DNA of 64,000 bases, from NCBI GenBank assembly GCA_015231825.1, contig JADGAV010000001.1, forward strand, positions 254,248 to 318,247, in the 5' to 3' direction. Positions 45,778 to 54,142 of this stretch are shown here, piece after piece. Positions within the stretch are counted from its first letter, which is position 1. Every line of letters begins with the position of its first letter. The notes beneath the pieces are model-generated. The model was not told the DNA's origin, searched no databases, and saw only the letters and a program-made list of their open reading frames with translations. Made by a program: the position numbers and the translations under genes. This DNA comes from SAR324 cluster bacterium (GTDB taxonomy: Bacteria; SAR324; NAC60-12).

Positions 45778-47181
45778 ATGAACAAAAAAAAGAAGATTCC
45801 TGCACTTTGCGCAGATCTTGGGGCGATAATTGAGGAGCTCGACGCCAGAGGAGAACTCATTCGTGTCAAATCTCCAGTTAATTCAAAATACGATTTAGCA
45901 GGTTTGGCAGCAAAATTTGAAGGAGAAAACCGGGCAGTCTTGTTTGAAAAAGTAAAGGGGTATGATGCCCCGGTATTTATCGGACTTTATTGGTCAAGAA
46001 CTTTGCTTGCCGATGTCTTCTCCAGAAAAGAAGCTGAACTTCCACAATATGTTGCTGATTGTATTGCACAGTGGCAGTCAATGCCGGTGCCTCCCAAAGT
46101 AGTAAAAAAGGGACCTGTCCTCGAAGTGGTTGAAAGCGCTGTTGACTTGAGAAAACTTCCGATCCCCGTGCATGCCGTCAACGATGCGGGACCCTACCTG
46201 GACGCTTCTGTTGTGATCAGCAAAGATCCTGAGAATGGAGTGCGTAATGCTTCGATCCAGCGGTTTTTGATTGTGGACAAAGACACCCTGGCTGTCAATA
46301 TTGATGAAGGACGTCATCTGGGACTTTATTTGGAAAAAGCGAAACAACGGGGAGAATCGCTTCCATTGACCATCAATATTGGAGTAGGACCGGGCTTACA
46401 CTTTGCAGCAGCAACTCCTTCAGAAGCTGCCCCTCCTGATACTGATGAGCTGGGAATTGCCAGTGCATTTCATGGTGAACCTTTAAAATTGGTAAAAGGA
46501 ACTAAAAGCAAGGTTGAGATGATTGCTGATGCCATGTATGCCCTGGAATGTGAAATTACGCCGGGAGAATTGCTTGAGGAGGGACCTTTTGCTGAAGTAA
46601 CCGGATATTATGCAACTCGCGCTCCAAGACCCAAAGTCAAAGTACTTCGAATATGTCATCGGAAAAAACCTGTATTTCACACGATTCTCTCTGGAAAAGA
46701 GGTTTACAATTCCGTCGGCTTGCTGGGAGAAGCCAATGTCCTCAATTTATTGAAAAAGCAGATTCCTGGCGTAAAAGATGTCTTTTTCAGTCATGGCGGC
46801 TGCGGCTTTTATCATGCAATCGTCCAGATTTCTCAAGTCCGAGCGGGTTGGGGAAAACAGGCAATCATGGCTACTTTTGCGGCATTTGCGCCTCTCAAAA
46901 TGGTAACAGTTGTTGATGACGATGTGGATATCAGGAACCCTTCCGATGTCGAATGGGCGATGACGACACGATTGGACGGACAAACCGGAATATTGAAAAT
47001 CGACAATGTTTTTGGACACGGTCTCAATCCGACTTTTTCTGACTATATTGGTACCAAAATCGGTTTTGACGCCACCCGACCTTTTCCTTTCGGTCCCGAA
47101 TATGACCGGGCTACGGTAAAAAAAGTGGATCTTTCAGAATATAATTTTGAAGTTCAATCGAAAAAATATGTCCACCCCTGA
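45778..47181 (+). CDS. UbiD family decarboxylase
   Basis: This 467-residue protein belongs to the prenylated-FMN-dependent UbiD family, which decarboxylates or carboxylates aromatic and alpha,beta-unsaturated acids. Visible motifs are NASIQRFLIVD, with the catalytic Arg region, and ECEITPGELLEEGPFAEVTGYY, with the two glutamates of the active site. It is probably not the ubiquinone-pathway UbiD, because it sits at the end of an importer operon. No UbiX-type prenyltransferase is in the window; it must be elsewhere. The ATG at 45778 follows GGAG at nine bases, and an earlier in-frame start would overlap livF. Likely substrates are hydroxybenzoate-like or heteroaromatic acids. Confidence 0.92.
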   Translation: MNKKKKIPALCADLGAIIEELDARGELIRVKSPVNSKYDLAGLAAKFEGENRAVLFEKVKGYDAPVFIGLYWSRTLLADVFSRKEAELPQYVADCIAQWQSMPVPPKVVKKGPVLEVVESAVDLRKLPIPVHAVNDAGPYLDASVVISKDPENGVRNASIQRFLIVDKDTLAVNIDEGRHLGLYLEKAKQRGESLPLTINIGVGPGLHFAAATPSEAAPPDTDELGIASAFHGEPLKLVKGTKSKVEMIADAMYALECEITPGELLEEGPFAEVTGYYATRAPRPKVKVLRICHRKKPVFHTILSGKEVYNSVGLLGEANVLNLLKKQIPGVKDVFFSHGGCGFYHAIVQISQVRAGWGKQAIMATFAAFAPLKMVTVVDDDVDIRNPSDVEWAMTTRLDGQTGILKIDNVFGHGLNPTFSDYIGTKIGFDATRPFPFGPEYDRATVKKVDLSEYNFEVQSKKYVHP

Positions 47182-47201
47182 AATTGGATAGAGGATCATC
47201 A

Positions 47202-47720
47202 ATGAATGAATACAATCAGGAAGAGTTGGCTCACCTGGAAGGTGACTATCATGAGCTGCTTGCTTCGGAACAGACACTCCTGTTGTCAACTGTCTCCGAG
47301 GAAGGCTTTCCTCAGATCAGTTACGCTCCCTGTGTACGGGGGCAAGACGGAACATTTTACATTTATATCAGCGAATTGGCAGGTCATACAGCGAATTTGA
47401 TGAAAAACCCGCAAGCATCCATCATGTTTATTCGTGCTGAATCGGAATCGAACAATCTATTTGCACGTGAGCGTGCGGTTTTTGAATGCAGCGTGAGTGA
47501 AATAATGCGTGGAGAAGAGAATTATCAAAAACAGCTTCAGCACTTAGAAGAAAAATTTGGTGGAGTGATTAAGGTACTGCGTGGTTTGGCTGATTTTCAT
47601 TTGTTCGCATTGAAACCAGAAAATGGGCGATTTGTTGCAGGTTTTGGCAAAGCTTTTTCCATTGAAACCAAGAGTGGAAGGCTGGAACCGATCACGGCGG
47701 ACCAGCTTCGGGGCAGTTAG
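47202..47720 (+). CDS. HugZ/pyridoxamine 5'-phosphate oxidase-like protein
   Basis: This 172-residue split-barrel flavin- or haem-binding protein of the PNPOx-like group has SEQTLLLSTVSEEGFPQISYAP and the C-terminal GFGKAF motif seen in HugZ-type haem oxygenases and related proteins. In HugZ relatives a C-terminal region binds haem; whether this one binds haem or a flavin is not clear. It follows the UbiD gene by 20 bp. GAGG eight bases before the ATG at 47202 supports the start. Its role in the same pathway is inferred from position. Confidence 0.82.
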   Translation: MNEYNQEELAHLEGDYHELLASEQTLLLSTVSEEGFPQISYAPCVRGQDGTFYIYISELAGHTANLMKNPQASIMFIRAESESNNLFARERAVFECSVSEIMRGEENYQKQLQHLEEKFGGVIKVLRGLADFHLFALKPENGRFVAGFGKAFSIETKSGRLEPITADQLRGS

Positions 47721-47753
47721 GGCAATTTCTCAAGATCCTTTTTTCCGGTTGAA

Positions 47754-48878
47754 TCAAATTGCTTGTCTTCGCTTGAGCTGAATTGCAAGTTCTTCTGCAA
47801 TCCGTTCAGAGGCATGGCCGTCCCATAGAGGAGGAACCGAACCTTTGACATTCTTTCCGGAAAGAATCTCGGATGCCCTTCGATTCACATTTTCCGCTTC
47901 CATCGGCATCAATTCATTGGTTCCAATTTCCACGGTTACCGGGCGTTCCGTGTTTTCTCTCAAAGTCAGGCATGGCACCTGAAGAAAAGTGGTTTCTTCT
48001 TGAATTCCCCCCGAATCGGTGATCAGAAGAGATGCGTTTTCCATTAGACTCAGAAACTCAAGATAACCTAAAGGGTCCAGAAGCTTCAAATTGGGCAGAT
48101 TCTCCAGTTGTTCCAATAATCCAAAAGCTTTCAGCTGTTTGCGGGTGCGTGGATGGATTGGAAAAACCACCTCCTGAATGGAACTAAGGAATTGAATAAT
48201 CTGCACGATACTGTGTAAACCCGATTCTCCGTCTACATTTGAAGGCCGATGCATCGTCATCAGGACAAATGATCTGGGAGTGAGTCTCAGATCCTGTAAA
48301 ATGGTCGTTTTCGCTGCTTTTTCTCGAAATTTTACCAGTGAATCGATCATCACATTGCCGGTAAAAAATATTTTGTCTTCGGAAATTCCTTCTGCAACGA
48401 GATTATCAATTCCGCTTTGCTCGGTAACAAGGAGATAATCTGCCAGACTGTCTGTAACGATCCTGTTGATTTCTTCAGGCATTCGACGATCCCAACTGCG
48501 AAGGCCTGCCTCTACATGAGCGAGAGGGATATGACATTTTGCCGCTACGATGCTGCAGGCCATCGTCGAATTGACATCCCCAACCACGATTACGAGATCC
48601 GGTTTTTCCTTCAATACAATTTCCTCAAAACCGATCATTACTTTTCCGGTTTGTTCTGCATGAGAACCACTGCCGATCCCCAAATAAACGTCGGGGTGAG
48701 GCATTTCAAGCTGGCGGAAAAAGACATCGCTCATTTTTTCATCATAATGCTGACCAGTGTGGACAATCATTGAATTAAACCGGCCATGGGCCTGGAGAGC
48801 AGCGTGTAAAGGAGCGACCTTCATAAAATTGGGTCTGGCACCGACGACGTTCAATACCTTAAAAGGACTTTCTGACAC
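47754..48878 (-). CDS. wecB: UDP-N-acetylglucosamine 2-epimerase
   Basis: This 374-residue enzyme interconverts UDP-GlcNAc and UDP-ManNAc for surface polysaccharide synthesis. Motifs are NVVGARPNFMKVAPL, GDVNSTMACS, HVEAGLRSWDRRMPEE and the late ITDSGGIQEETTFLQVPCLT. The start is a GTG at 48878 with AGGAGG three bases upstream, a rather short spacing; a TTG 24 bases upstream is also open. It lies 20 bp after the glycosyltransferase gene and is the last gene of a three-gene operon. Confidence 0.93.
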   Translation of the reverse strand: MSESPFKVLNVVGARPNFMKVAPLHAALQAHGRFNSMIVHTGQHYDEKMSDVFFRQLEMPHPDVYLGIGSGSHAEQTGKVMIGFEEIVLKEKPDLVIVVGDVNSTMACSIVAAKCHIPLAHVEAGLRSWDRRMPEEINRIVTDSLADYLLVTEQSGIDNLVAEGISEDKIFFTGNVMIDSLVKFREKAAKTTILQDLRLTPRSFVLMTMHRPSNVDGESGLHSIVQIIQFLSSIQEVVFPIHPRTRKQLKAFGLLEQLENLPNLKLLDPLGYLEFLSLMENASLLITDSGGIQEETTFLQVPCLTLRENTERPVTVEIGTNELMPMEAENVNRRASEILSGKNVKGSVPPLWDGHASERIAEELAIQLKRRQAI

Positions 48879-48898
48879 ATTCCTCCTGAATAAAAAAA

Positions 48899-50143
48899 TC
48901 AATCCTTGATGGGAGCAGATTCGAGAAATTTCTCGAGGCTGTTCCAGTAATTTTTAGCAATTTTTTTCCGGTCATAGTGTTGGGCAACATGAGTGAATCC
49001 ATTGTTTCCCAAGGCCTGATAGAGAGTTTTGTCCTTACTCAATTTTGCCACTGCATCGGCAAGCGCCTGGGCATTTTCAGGTTCCACTGCAATTCCGGCC
49101 TGCGCTTCTTCCAGAATTTGACGAGCTTCGCCTTTAACGCCTAAAACGATCGGTTTTCTCATTACCATCGATTCAAACATTTTAGAAGGGATAACCTTTT
49201 GAAAAAGCGGGGTGTCTTTTAAATGAACAACGCTGACATCAGTGATTTGGAGAAAATAGGGAATCATTTCTTTCGGTTGTTTATCAATGAGTCGAAAGTT
49301 AGGAACTTGCAGTTGAGCCTGTTTTTGCGCCAGACTTTCTCTTTCTGCACCGGTTCCAACGACGATGAATACGAGATTGGGATCAGAGCAGCATTTTGCT
49401 GCTTCCAGCAAAATATCAGCGCGGTGGGCCATACCTATCGTTCCTATGTAGGCAGCAACAAATTTTTCTTCCAAACCATATTTTTTTCTGAGATCCGACA
49501 GCTTTTTTGAGTCGAGCTCCTGAGAAAAAAATTCAGGGTTCACACCGTTTTTGAGAATCGTGATTTTTTCAGGATTGATTCCTTTAGCAATCAAATCCTG
49601 TTTGAAAGAATCAGTCACAACTATAATTTCGTTCGCATTTTTGTATAAAAATTGAGCAATCCTTTCAAAAAATTTAATAATACCAACAAATTTGATGGCA
49701 CCGACTGCAGTGATTGATTCAGGCCAGAGATCACGGATTTCAAGAACAAACGGGACTCTTCTCAAACGACTGACAACATATCCCCCAATGGCTCCAAACA
49801 GTTGAGGGGATGTTGCAACGATCAAATCAGGACGTTTTTGAAGACGGCCGCTGTATAGAATTGTCGCGAGCATGAATGAAATATAGCTCAGTGTTCTTCG
49901 AATGGTTCCCTTGTTCTCTGCAATATACATTGGGACCCTGGTCACTGGAATTCCATCTACCAGTTCACGGGAAAATCGATTTCGAAAATTGGGGTAGAGG
50001 ACTCCTTCAGGGTAGTTCGGCACGCTGGTCAGGACTTCAACGCTTCCTCCTTCTTTGATCCATTCTTTCGCGTGTTCGTAGATCCGTGTCGCCGGAGCAT
50101 TGACCTCGGGAGGGAAATAGTTACTGACGAATAATACATGCAT
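48899..50143 (-). CDS. Glycosyltransferase family 4, WbuB-like
   Basis: This 414-residue GT-B glycosyltransferase has the N-terminal VSNYFPPEVNAPATRIYEHA, the family hallmark for WbuB/L-fucosamine-type transferases. In the C-terminal half it has GTIGMAHRADILLEAA and a VIPSKMFESMVMRKPIVLG nucleotide-sugar site. It probably adds an amino sugar, matching the UDP-ManNAc supply from WecB. The frame is open 63 bases further up, overlapping the preceding gene, but homology begins at this ATG. It is the middle gene of the operon. Confidence 0.9.
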   Translation of the reverse strand: MHVLFVSNYFPPEVNAPATRIYEHAKEWIKEGGSVEVLTSVPNYPEGVLYPNFRNRFSRELVDGIPVTRVPMYIAENKGTIRRTLSYISFMLATILYSGRLQKRPDLIVATSPQLFGAIGGYVVSRLRRVPFVLEIRDLWPESITAVGAIKFVGIIKFFERIAQFLYKNANEIIVVTDSFKQDLIAKGINPEKITILKNGVNPEFFSQELDSKKLSDLRKKYGLEEKFVAAYIGTIGMAHRADILLEAAKCCSDPNLVFIVVGTGAERESLAQKQAQLQVPNFRLIDKQPKEMIPYFLQITDVSVVHLKDTPLFQKVIPSKMFESMVMRKPIVLGVKGEARQILEEAQAGIAVEPENAQALADAVAKLSKDKTLYQALGNNGFTHVAQHYDRKKIAKNYWNSLEKFLESAPIKD

Positions 50144-50153
50144 TTTGAAAATG

Positions 50154-51785
50154 TTAATAAGTGAGGGTGTATGAGAGGTTTGCTGGAAGTGAATGAGCAG
50201 CGACAATCAATACCTTGTTTTTTTGTTTGAGTCCGAATTCGGGGCAATACCATCCGTCTTCGAAGGAAAGAAGACCTTGATGAGCAGTGAAAACAGCCTC
50301 CACTGAATTTCGGCGCAAATAGGCTTTATTGTTTTTGATTTCCATGGAGACTTCAGGATGAAGATGAATTAGACTTTCGCTAAGATGGAGTCCTTTTCCT
50401 GAAATGAGATCTTCAACCTGAATGCTTTTCCGTTCAGCCTCAATGCGGATGCTGCGTTGATGTAAGATATCATCTCCAAGCATTTTTGCATAGCCATTAA
50501 AAAACCCCTCAAACCTTGAAGAAGTTCCTTCAGCCAGGAATGAGATGTCATAAGGACGGAATCGTCGGGCGACACGAAAGCTTTTCCAGCACTCGGCCTG
50601 ATCTGTCCCGTCCACACAAACTGTGTTGTGGGCACGAGTACTTCTGACATAGTCACGCATTTTACCAGACGGATATTCATAGACCCCGCTATCGACTACA
50701 AAAAGAAGTTTATGAATGGACAATTCATAGCTGAAGATATCCGCATGAGAGTGAGCAGGCAAAAAATCAGGACCAATGACCCCTCCATCGATGACACAGA
50801 AAAGCGCTGGTGTCGAATGAATATAATAACCGGAATCTGGAAAAACAGTTTTCTGTTGAGGTTCTTGATTCAGCAGCTTTTTCGCGTACGCCAGCAGAAC
50901 CTGGGGATGGGCAGCGATTTCACGGGTCGAATCATTAAAAAGCACTATACTTTCATCTGGATGGGTCATTGATCTCAAAAAATCACTCATCTTCTGCGCG
51001 GCGTCCATCAGAATCGTTCTGGTATTGAAACTGTCCGGTAAAATATTAAGAATATCCAAATATCCCTCAAGCATCAATGAGTGGTACATGGGACTTCGTT
51101 CAAAGTGCCCACCATCTTTGAGAATCTGTAAAGGTGTTTCTTTCATGTAAATCGAAACTCCCTTTTCGATCCAACGATGAGCTTCTCCGTAATCCTTAAA
51201 AAAACATCCCGCAAAAATTAAGGCCCGTGCATTTTCGAGCAAATGATTTCCTGGATGATAGGTTTCCATATTTCTGAAAAGATAGGCCGTTTGCTGATAG
51301 AGACTCTTTTGTATTTCTCCATCATTGACGCCTGCTTTGCACCATTGAATGATTCTCAGCGACAAAGGAAAAGGGTGCCAACTGACCGGATCTGCGGGGG
51401 GATTATCCGCAATCCATGCTTTGCAGATGCAAGTTTGCTCATCCGGTTTGAGAAGGAATAGGTACTGAAAGTAATGCAGATTGAATTGCCAAAGGAGAGG
51501 CTTTTGCCGCGGGTGCCAATCAATACTTTTACCCAACGACTCAATCTGATGCAGGAAACAGAATTTTCCTTTTAAAATATCTGCTCGTGTATTCCAGGGA
51601 TCATGCTCACAAAACGCGATTTTTGCATGAAGCTTTCCCTGCAGCGAGATGGGGGGGGAAGGAAGCGCGGGAGTTCCCATTCTTAACTTGACCATTGCCC
51701 ACAATCGTCCCGCGGTTTGTCCTGGTTTTAAGTGACGGAGCGTATGAAAATATCTGAGCACCTGGGAAGTGAATTGTTTGATCAT
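50154..51785 (-). CDS. Heparinase II/III family protein
   Basis: This 543-residue protein has an N-terminal alpha-helical toroid (HPGNHLLENARALIFAG motif) and a C-terminal beta-sandwich heparinase II/III domain with SGVYEYPSGKMRDYVRSTRA and NTVCVDGTDQAE. Such proteins in polysaccharide clusters may act as lyases or modifying enzymes on the nascent or exported polymer. I see no signal peptide. The start used is an ATG; a GTG nine bases upstream is possible. It begins the operon with the glycosyltransferase and wecB. Confidence 0.87.
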   Translation of the reverse strand: MIKQFTSQVLRYFHTLRHLKPGQTAGRLWAMVKLRMGTPALPSPPISLQGKLHAKIAFCEHDPWNTRADILKGKFCFLHQIESLGKSIDWHPRQKPLLWQFNLHYFQYLFLLKPDEQTCICKAWIADNPPADPVSWHPFPLSLRIIQWCKAGVNDGEIQKSLYQQTAYLFRNMETYHPGNHLLENARALIFAGCFFKDYGEAHRWIEKGVSIYMKETPLQILKDGGHFERSPMYHSLMLEGYLDILNILPDSFNTRTILMDAAQKMSDFLRSMTHPDESIVLFNDSTREIAAHPQVLLAYAKKLLNQEPQQKTVFPDSGYYIHSTPALFCVIDGGVIGPDFLPAHSHADIFSYELSIHKLLFVVDSGVYEYPSGKMRDYVRSTRAHNTVCVDGTDQAECWKSFRVARRFRPYDISFLAEGTSSRFEGFFNGYAKMLGDDILHQRSIRIEAERKSIQVEDLISGKGLHLSESLIHLHPEVSMEIKNNKAYLRRNSVEAVFTAHQGLLSFEDGWYCPEFGLKQKNKVLIVAAHSLPANLSYTLTY

Positions 51786-51940
51786 CTTAGACACTGTTTT
51801 ATAAAAAAATTGTGGGAATCCGCAAATGTATAGATTAATTTTTCTTATCGATAATATTAGAATTCATCGTTTGTCAGATGCCGGTTTTGTCGATAATATC
51901 AGTTATTAAAACAATTTCACTAAGACATCAGGAAATCACA

Positions 51941-52219
51941 ATGAAAAACAAAATGATTCAGGAAGTCGCGGTTCTTTCCACCTCTGGAGGAACTACGGCA
52001 GTTATCGAGAAAGTTTCTACTGGGTATACCCAGCACAACGGATCTTTTCATCTCATTTCTTCATTATTTAAAACGGTTTCAGAGACTTTTAAATTTTGGG
52101 CAAAACGATCGCGGGAACGTGCTGAACTTGCAATGATGAGTGATTATCATCTGGATGATATTGGTATCACACGGATAGAAGCGCAGAGAGAAGCCAATAA
52201 ATGGTTCTGGCAAGCATAA
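51941..52219 (+). CDS. DUF1127 family protein
   Basis: This 92-residue protein has a C-terminal DUF1127 (YjiS-like) domain: RERAELAMMSDYHLDDIGIT, then an arginine and REANKWFW. DUF1127 proteins in proteobacteria affect phosphate, carbon or RNA metabolism, but no single function is established. The N-terminal half is longer than in the minimal 45-residue members and shows no motif I know. AGGA before the ATG at 51941 supports the start. The gene is followed by a strong terminator and is divergent from the heparinase operon. Confidence 0.85.
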   Translation: MKNKMIQEVAVLSTSGGTTAVIEKVSTGYTQHNGSFHLISSLFKTVSETFKFWAKRSRERAELAMMSDYHLDDIGITRIEAQREANKWFWQA

Positions 52220-52221
52220 TT

Positions 52222-52299
52222 GAATTCCTCCCTTCCCCCGGAAGAGTCGTTTGTTTTTCATTGAAACGGCTCTTTCAGGGGAATTCCAGTTTTTTCTTT
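52222..52299 (+). terminator. Terminator after the DUF1127 gene
   Basis: Two nested stems are present: GAATTCC (52222-52228) with GGAATTC (52280-52286), and AAGAGTCGTTT (52242-52252) with AAACGGCTCTT (52264-52274) through one G-T pair and an 11-base loop. A T-rich tail at 52290-52299 follows. It ends 80 bp downstream of the stop codon, a good candidate for factor-independent termination. Confidence 0.75.
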
Positions 52300-52429
52300 A
52301 TTCCTTCCAAATTCTTCACATTTCATTCAGGCTTTGCAGAAACTGTTCAAGCCGAAGAATTCAGGATATGCCAAACGAGGCACATCCCGATATAATTTCT
52401 GGTGCTACGAGTTTTTTGAAGGCCGAATT

Positions 52430-53983
52430 TTATCGGCTTCGGCATCGACTAATGTATATTTGAGCAACAGTATCCTGCGGGCAAAGCTGAAGTACTTCTT
52501 GAAAAAGTTTTTCTGCCTCTCTAAAATTGCTTTCCTGGTAGAGAGCGATGGCCTCTCCAAACAGTTGAACTGATTTTTTCTTTTGATCTCGAATTTCAGG
52601 GGATTCACCATCGATGACTTCCCATATTGCTACTTTTTCCTGCTTCCCTTTGACCTGTACTTTATCGATCCAACGCAGTGTAAATTTTTTCGGATCCTTA
52701 AGTTTTTGATAAGTATTTTCGCCAATCAAGATTGTTGTACCGTATATTTTGCTGAGACTTTCAATACGGGACGCGAGGTTGACGGCATCTGAAATGACAG
52801 TCCCCTCCATTCGATCTTCTCCACCAATCGTACCAAGCATTAAGGCGCCAGAGTTGATGCCAATCCGAATATTGACGGGAGGATAACCTGCAGATTCTCG
52901 TCCGTGGTTGTAGTCATCCAGTTTTTGAAGCATACTGACAGCTGCTTCCAAAGCATCATCAGCATTGCCGCCAAAAAGTGCCATAATGGCATCTCCTATA
53001 TATTTATCAATGAAACCATTGTGTTTTTGAATGACAGGATCCATCTGTTGAAGATAAGAGTTGAGGAATTTGAAGTTTTCCTCAGGCGTCATATTTTCTG
53101 AAATGGAAGTGAATGAACGCATATCCGAAAATAAGATCGTCATCTCCTGTTGAATGTGGTCTCCCAAATTTACATCAATAATGCTGGGTTTATTGAGGTA
53201 GTTGAGAAAGTTTTCCGGGACAAAGCGGCGGAAAGCTGCATTGGTCTTTTGTAAAATAATATTGGTGTTTTTCAGTTCTTTCAAAACTAAGGCAAGAATA
53301 GCCAGACTGAGACCGGTGATGGACAGCATTATGATTAAAATGTTCAGTAAACCCTGGTTGAAAGTATTTTTTACAAGATCCAGTGGAATGATAATTTCCT
53401 GTCCTCCCCTGACATCCCCTACTTTCCAGTCGTTTTTTGGAGTCTGGGGATGAGTATTGTGACAGGCAATGCAGCTGGGACCCATCACAACTGCTTTCGT
53501 ATATCTGAGAGACCAGCGATTTTCGTATTCTTCCAAGCGGATAAATGGTTTTTCCTTTTCATTTTCTAAGAATGCTAGGGCTGCTTTTTCATACGAATCC
53601 CGGCTTCCTCCGGAACTGCGCCAGGGAAAGGGGAAATTGCTGTAAAGGCGAACAACCGTGCCATTTAAAGATTTTGAAAGTTCGTTCCCGAGTTCAATAC
53701 TCAGGGTCGCAGGAAATGGAATTGCCATCTCCTGATTGATGTAATCATGAGTGATTGTAACTCCATGATTCCTCACTTTTCCCACAACATTCTGGGAATA
53801 ATAGCTTCGGATTTTACCAATAGAATCAGCAAACTGAGAAGCATATTGCGTTGCCATTGCCTCTGATACCTGATTCTGTAGAAAATATAAACTGGTAGTA
53901 ATTACAATAATTCCCAGGGCAAGAAGGATTCCGAGCGCGAGTACGGTATGTTCCCGCAGCATTTTGAGAATGACAATCCACAT
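52430..53983 (-). CDS. Membrane adenylate/guanylate cyclase with haem-c sensor domain
   Basis: This 517-residue protein has a first span at about residues 14-34, a periplasmic DUF3365 (Tll0287-like) domain with one c-type haem motif CIACH at residues 171-175, and a second span at about 212-234. A class III nucleotide cyclase domain follows (about 275-455), with metal-binding LFSDMRSFTSISE, the substrate-specifying KYIGDAIMALFG region and SDAVNLASRIES. About 50 C-terminal residues look like a TPR repeat (AIALYQESNFREAEKLFQEVL). It probably links periplasmic redox state or a small ligand at the haem to cAMP or cGMP production. It is monocistronic. Confidence 0.87.
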   Translation of the reverse strand: MWIVILKMLREHTVLALGILLALGIIVITTSLYFLQNQVSEAMATQYASQFADSIGKIRSYYSQNVVGKVRNHGVTITHDYINQEMAIPFPATLSIELGNELSKSLNGTVVRLYSNFPFPWRSSGGSRDSYEKAALAFLENEKEKPFIRLEEYENRWSLRYTKAVVMGPSCIACHNTHPQTPKNDWKVGDVRGGQEIIIPLDLVKNTFNQGLLNILIIMLSITGLSLAILALVLKELKNTNIILQKTNAAFRRFVPENFLNYLNKPSIIDVNLGDHIQQEMTILFSDMRSFTSISENMTPEENFKFLNSYLQQMDPVIQKHNGFIDKYIGDAIMALFGGNADDALEAAVSMLQKLDDYNHGRESAGYPPVNIRIGINSGALMLGTIGGEDRMEGTVISDAVNLASRIESLSKIYGTTILIGENTYQKLKDPKKFTLRWIDKVQVKGKQEKVAIWEVIDGESPEIRDQKKKSVQLFGEAIALYQESNFREAEKLFQEVLQLCPQDTVAQIYISRCRSR

Positions 53984-54142
53984 TAGTTGGTGCTCCGTGA
54001 TTGAACAGAATTGTTTGGAATAGAATTCAACAGCAGTTTGTTGATGCAGGGTGAGTTAATAGCGATATATTTTTATTTGTTCAGTCGTTTTGAAGTGCGA
54101 TTAATATTGTACATTAAATTCCATCAGTGATCCTGACAACCC

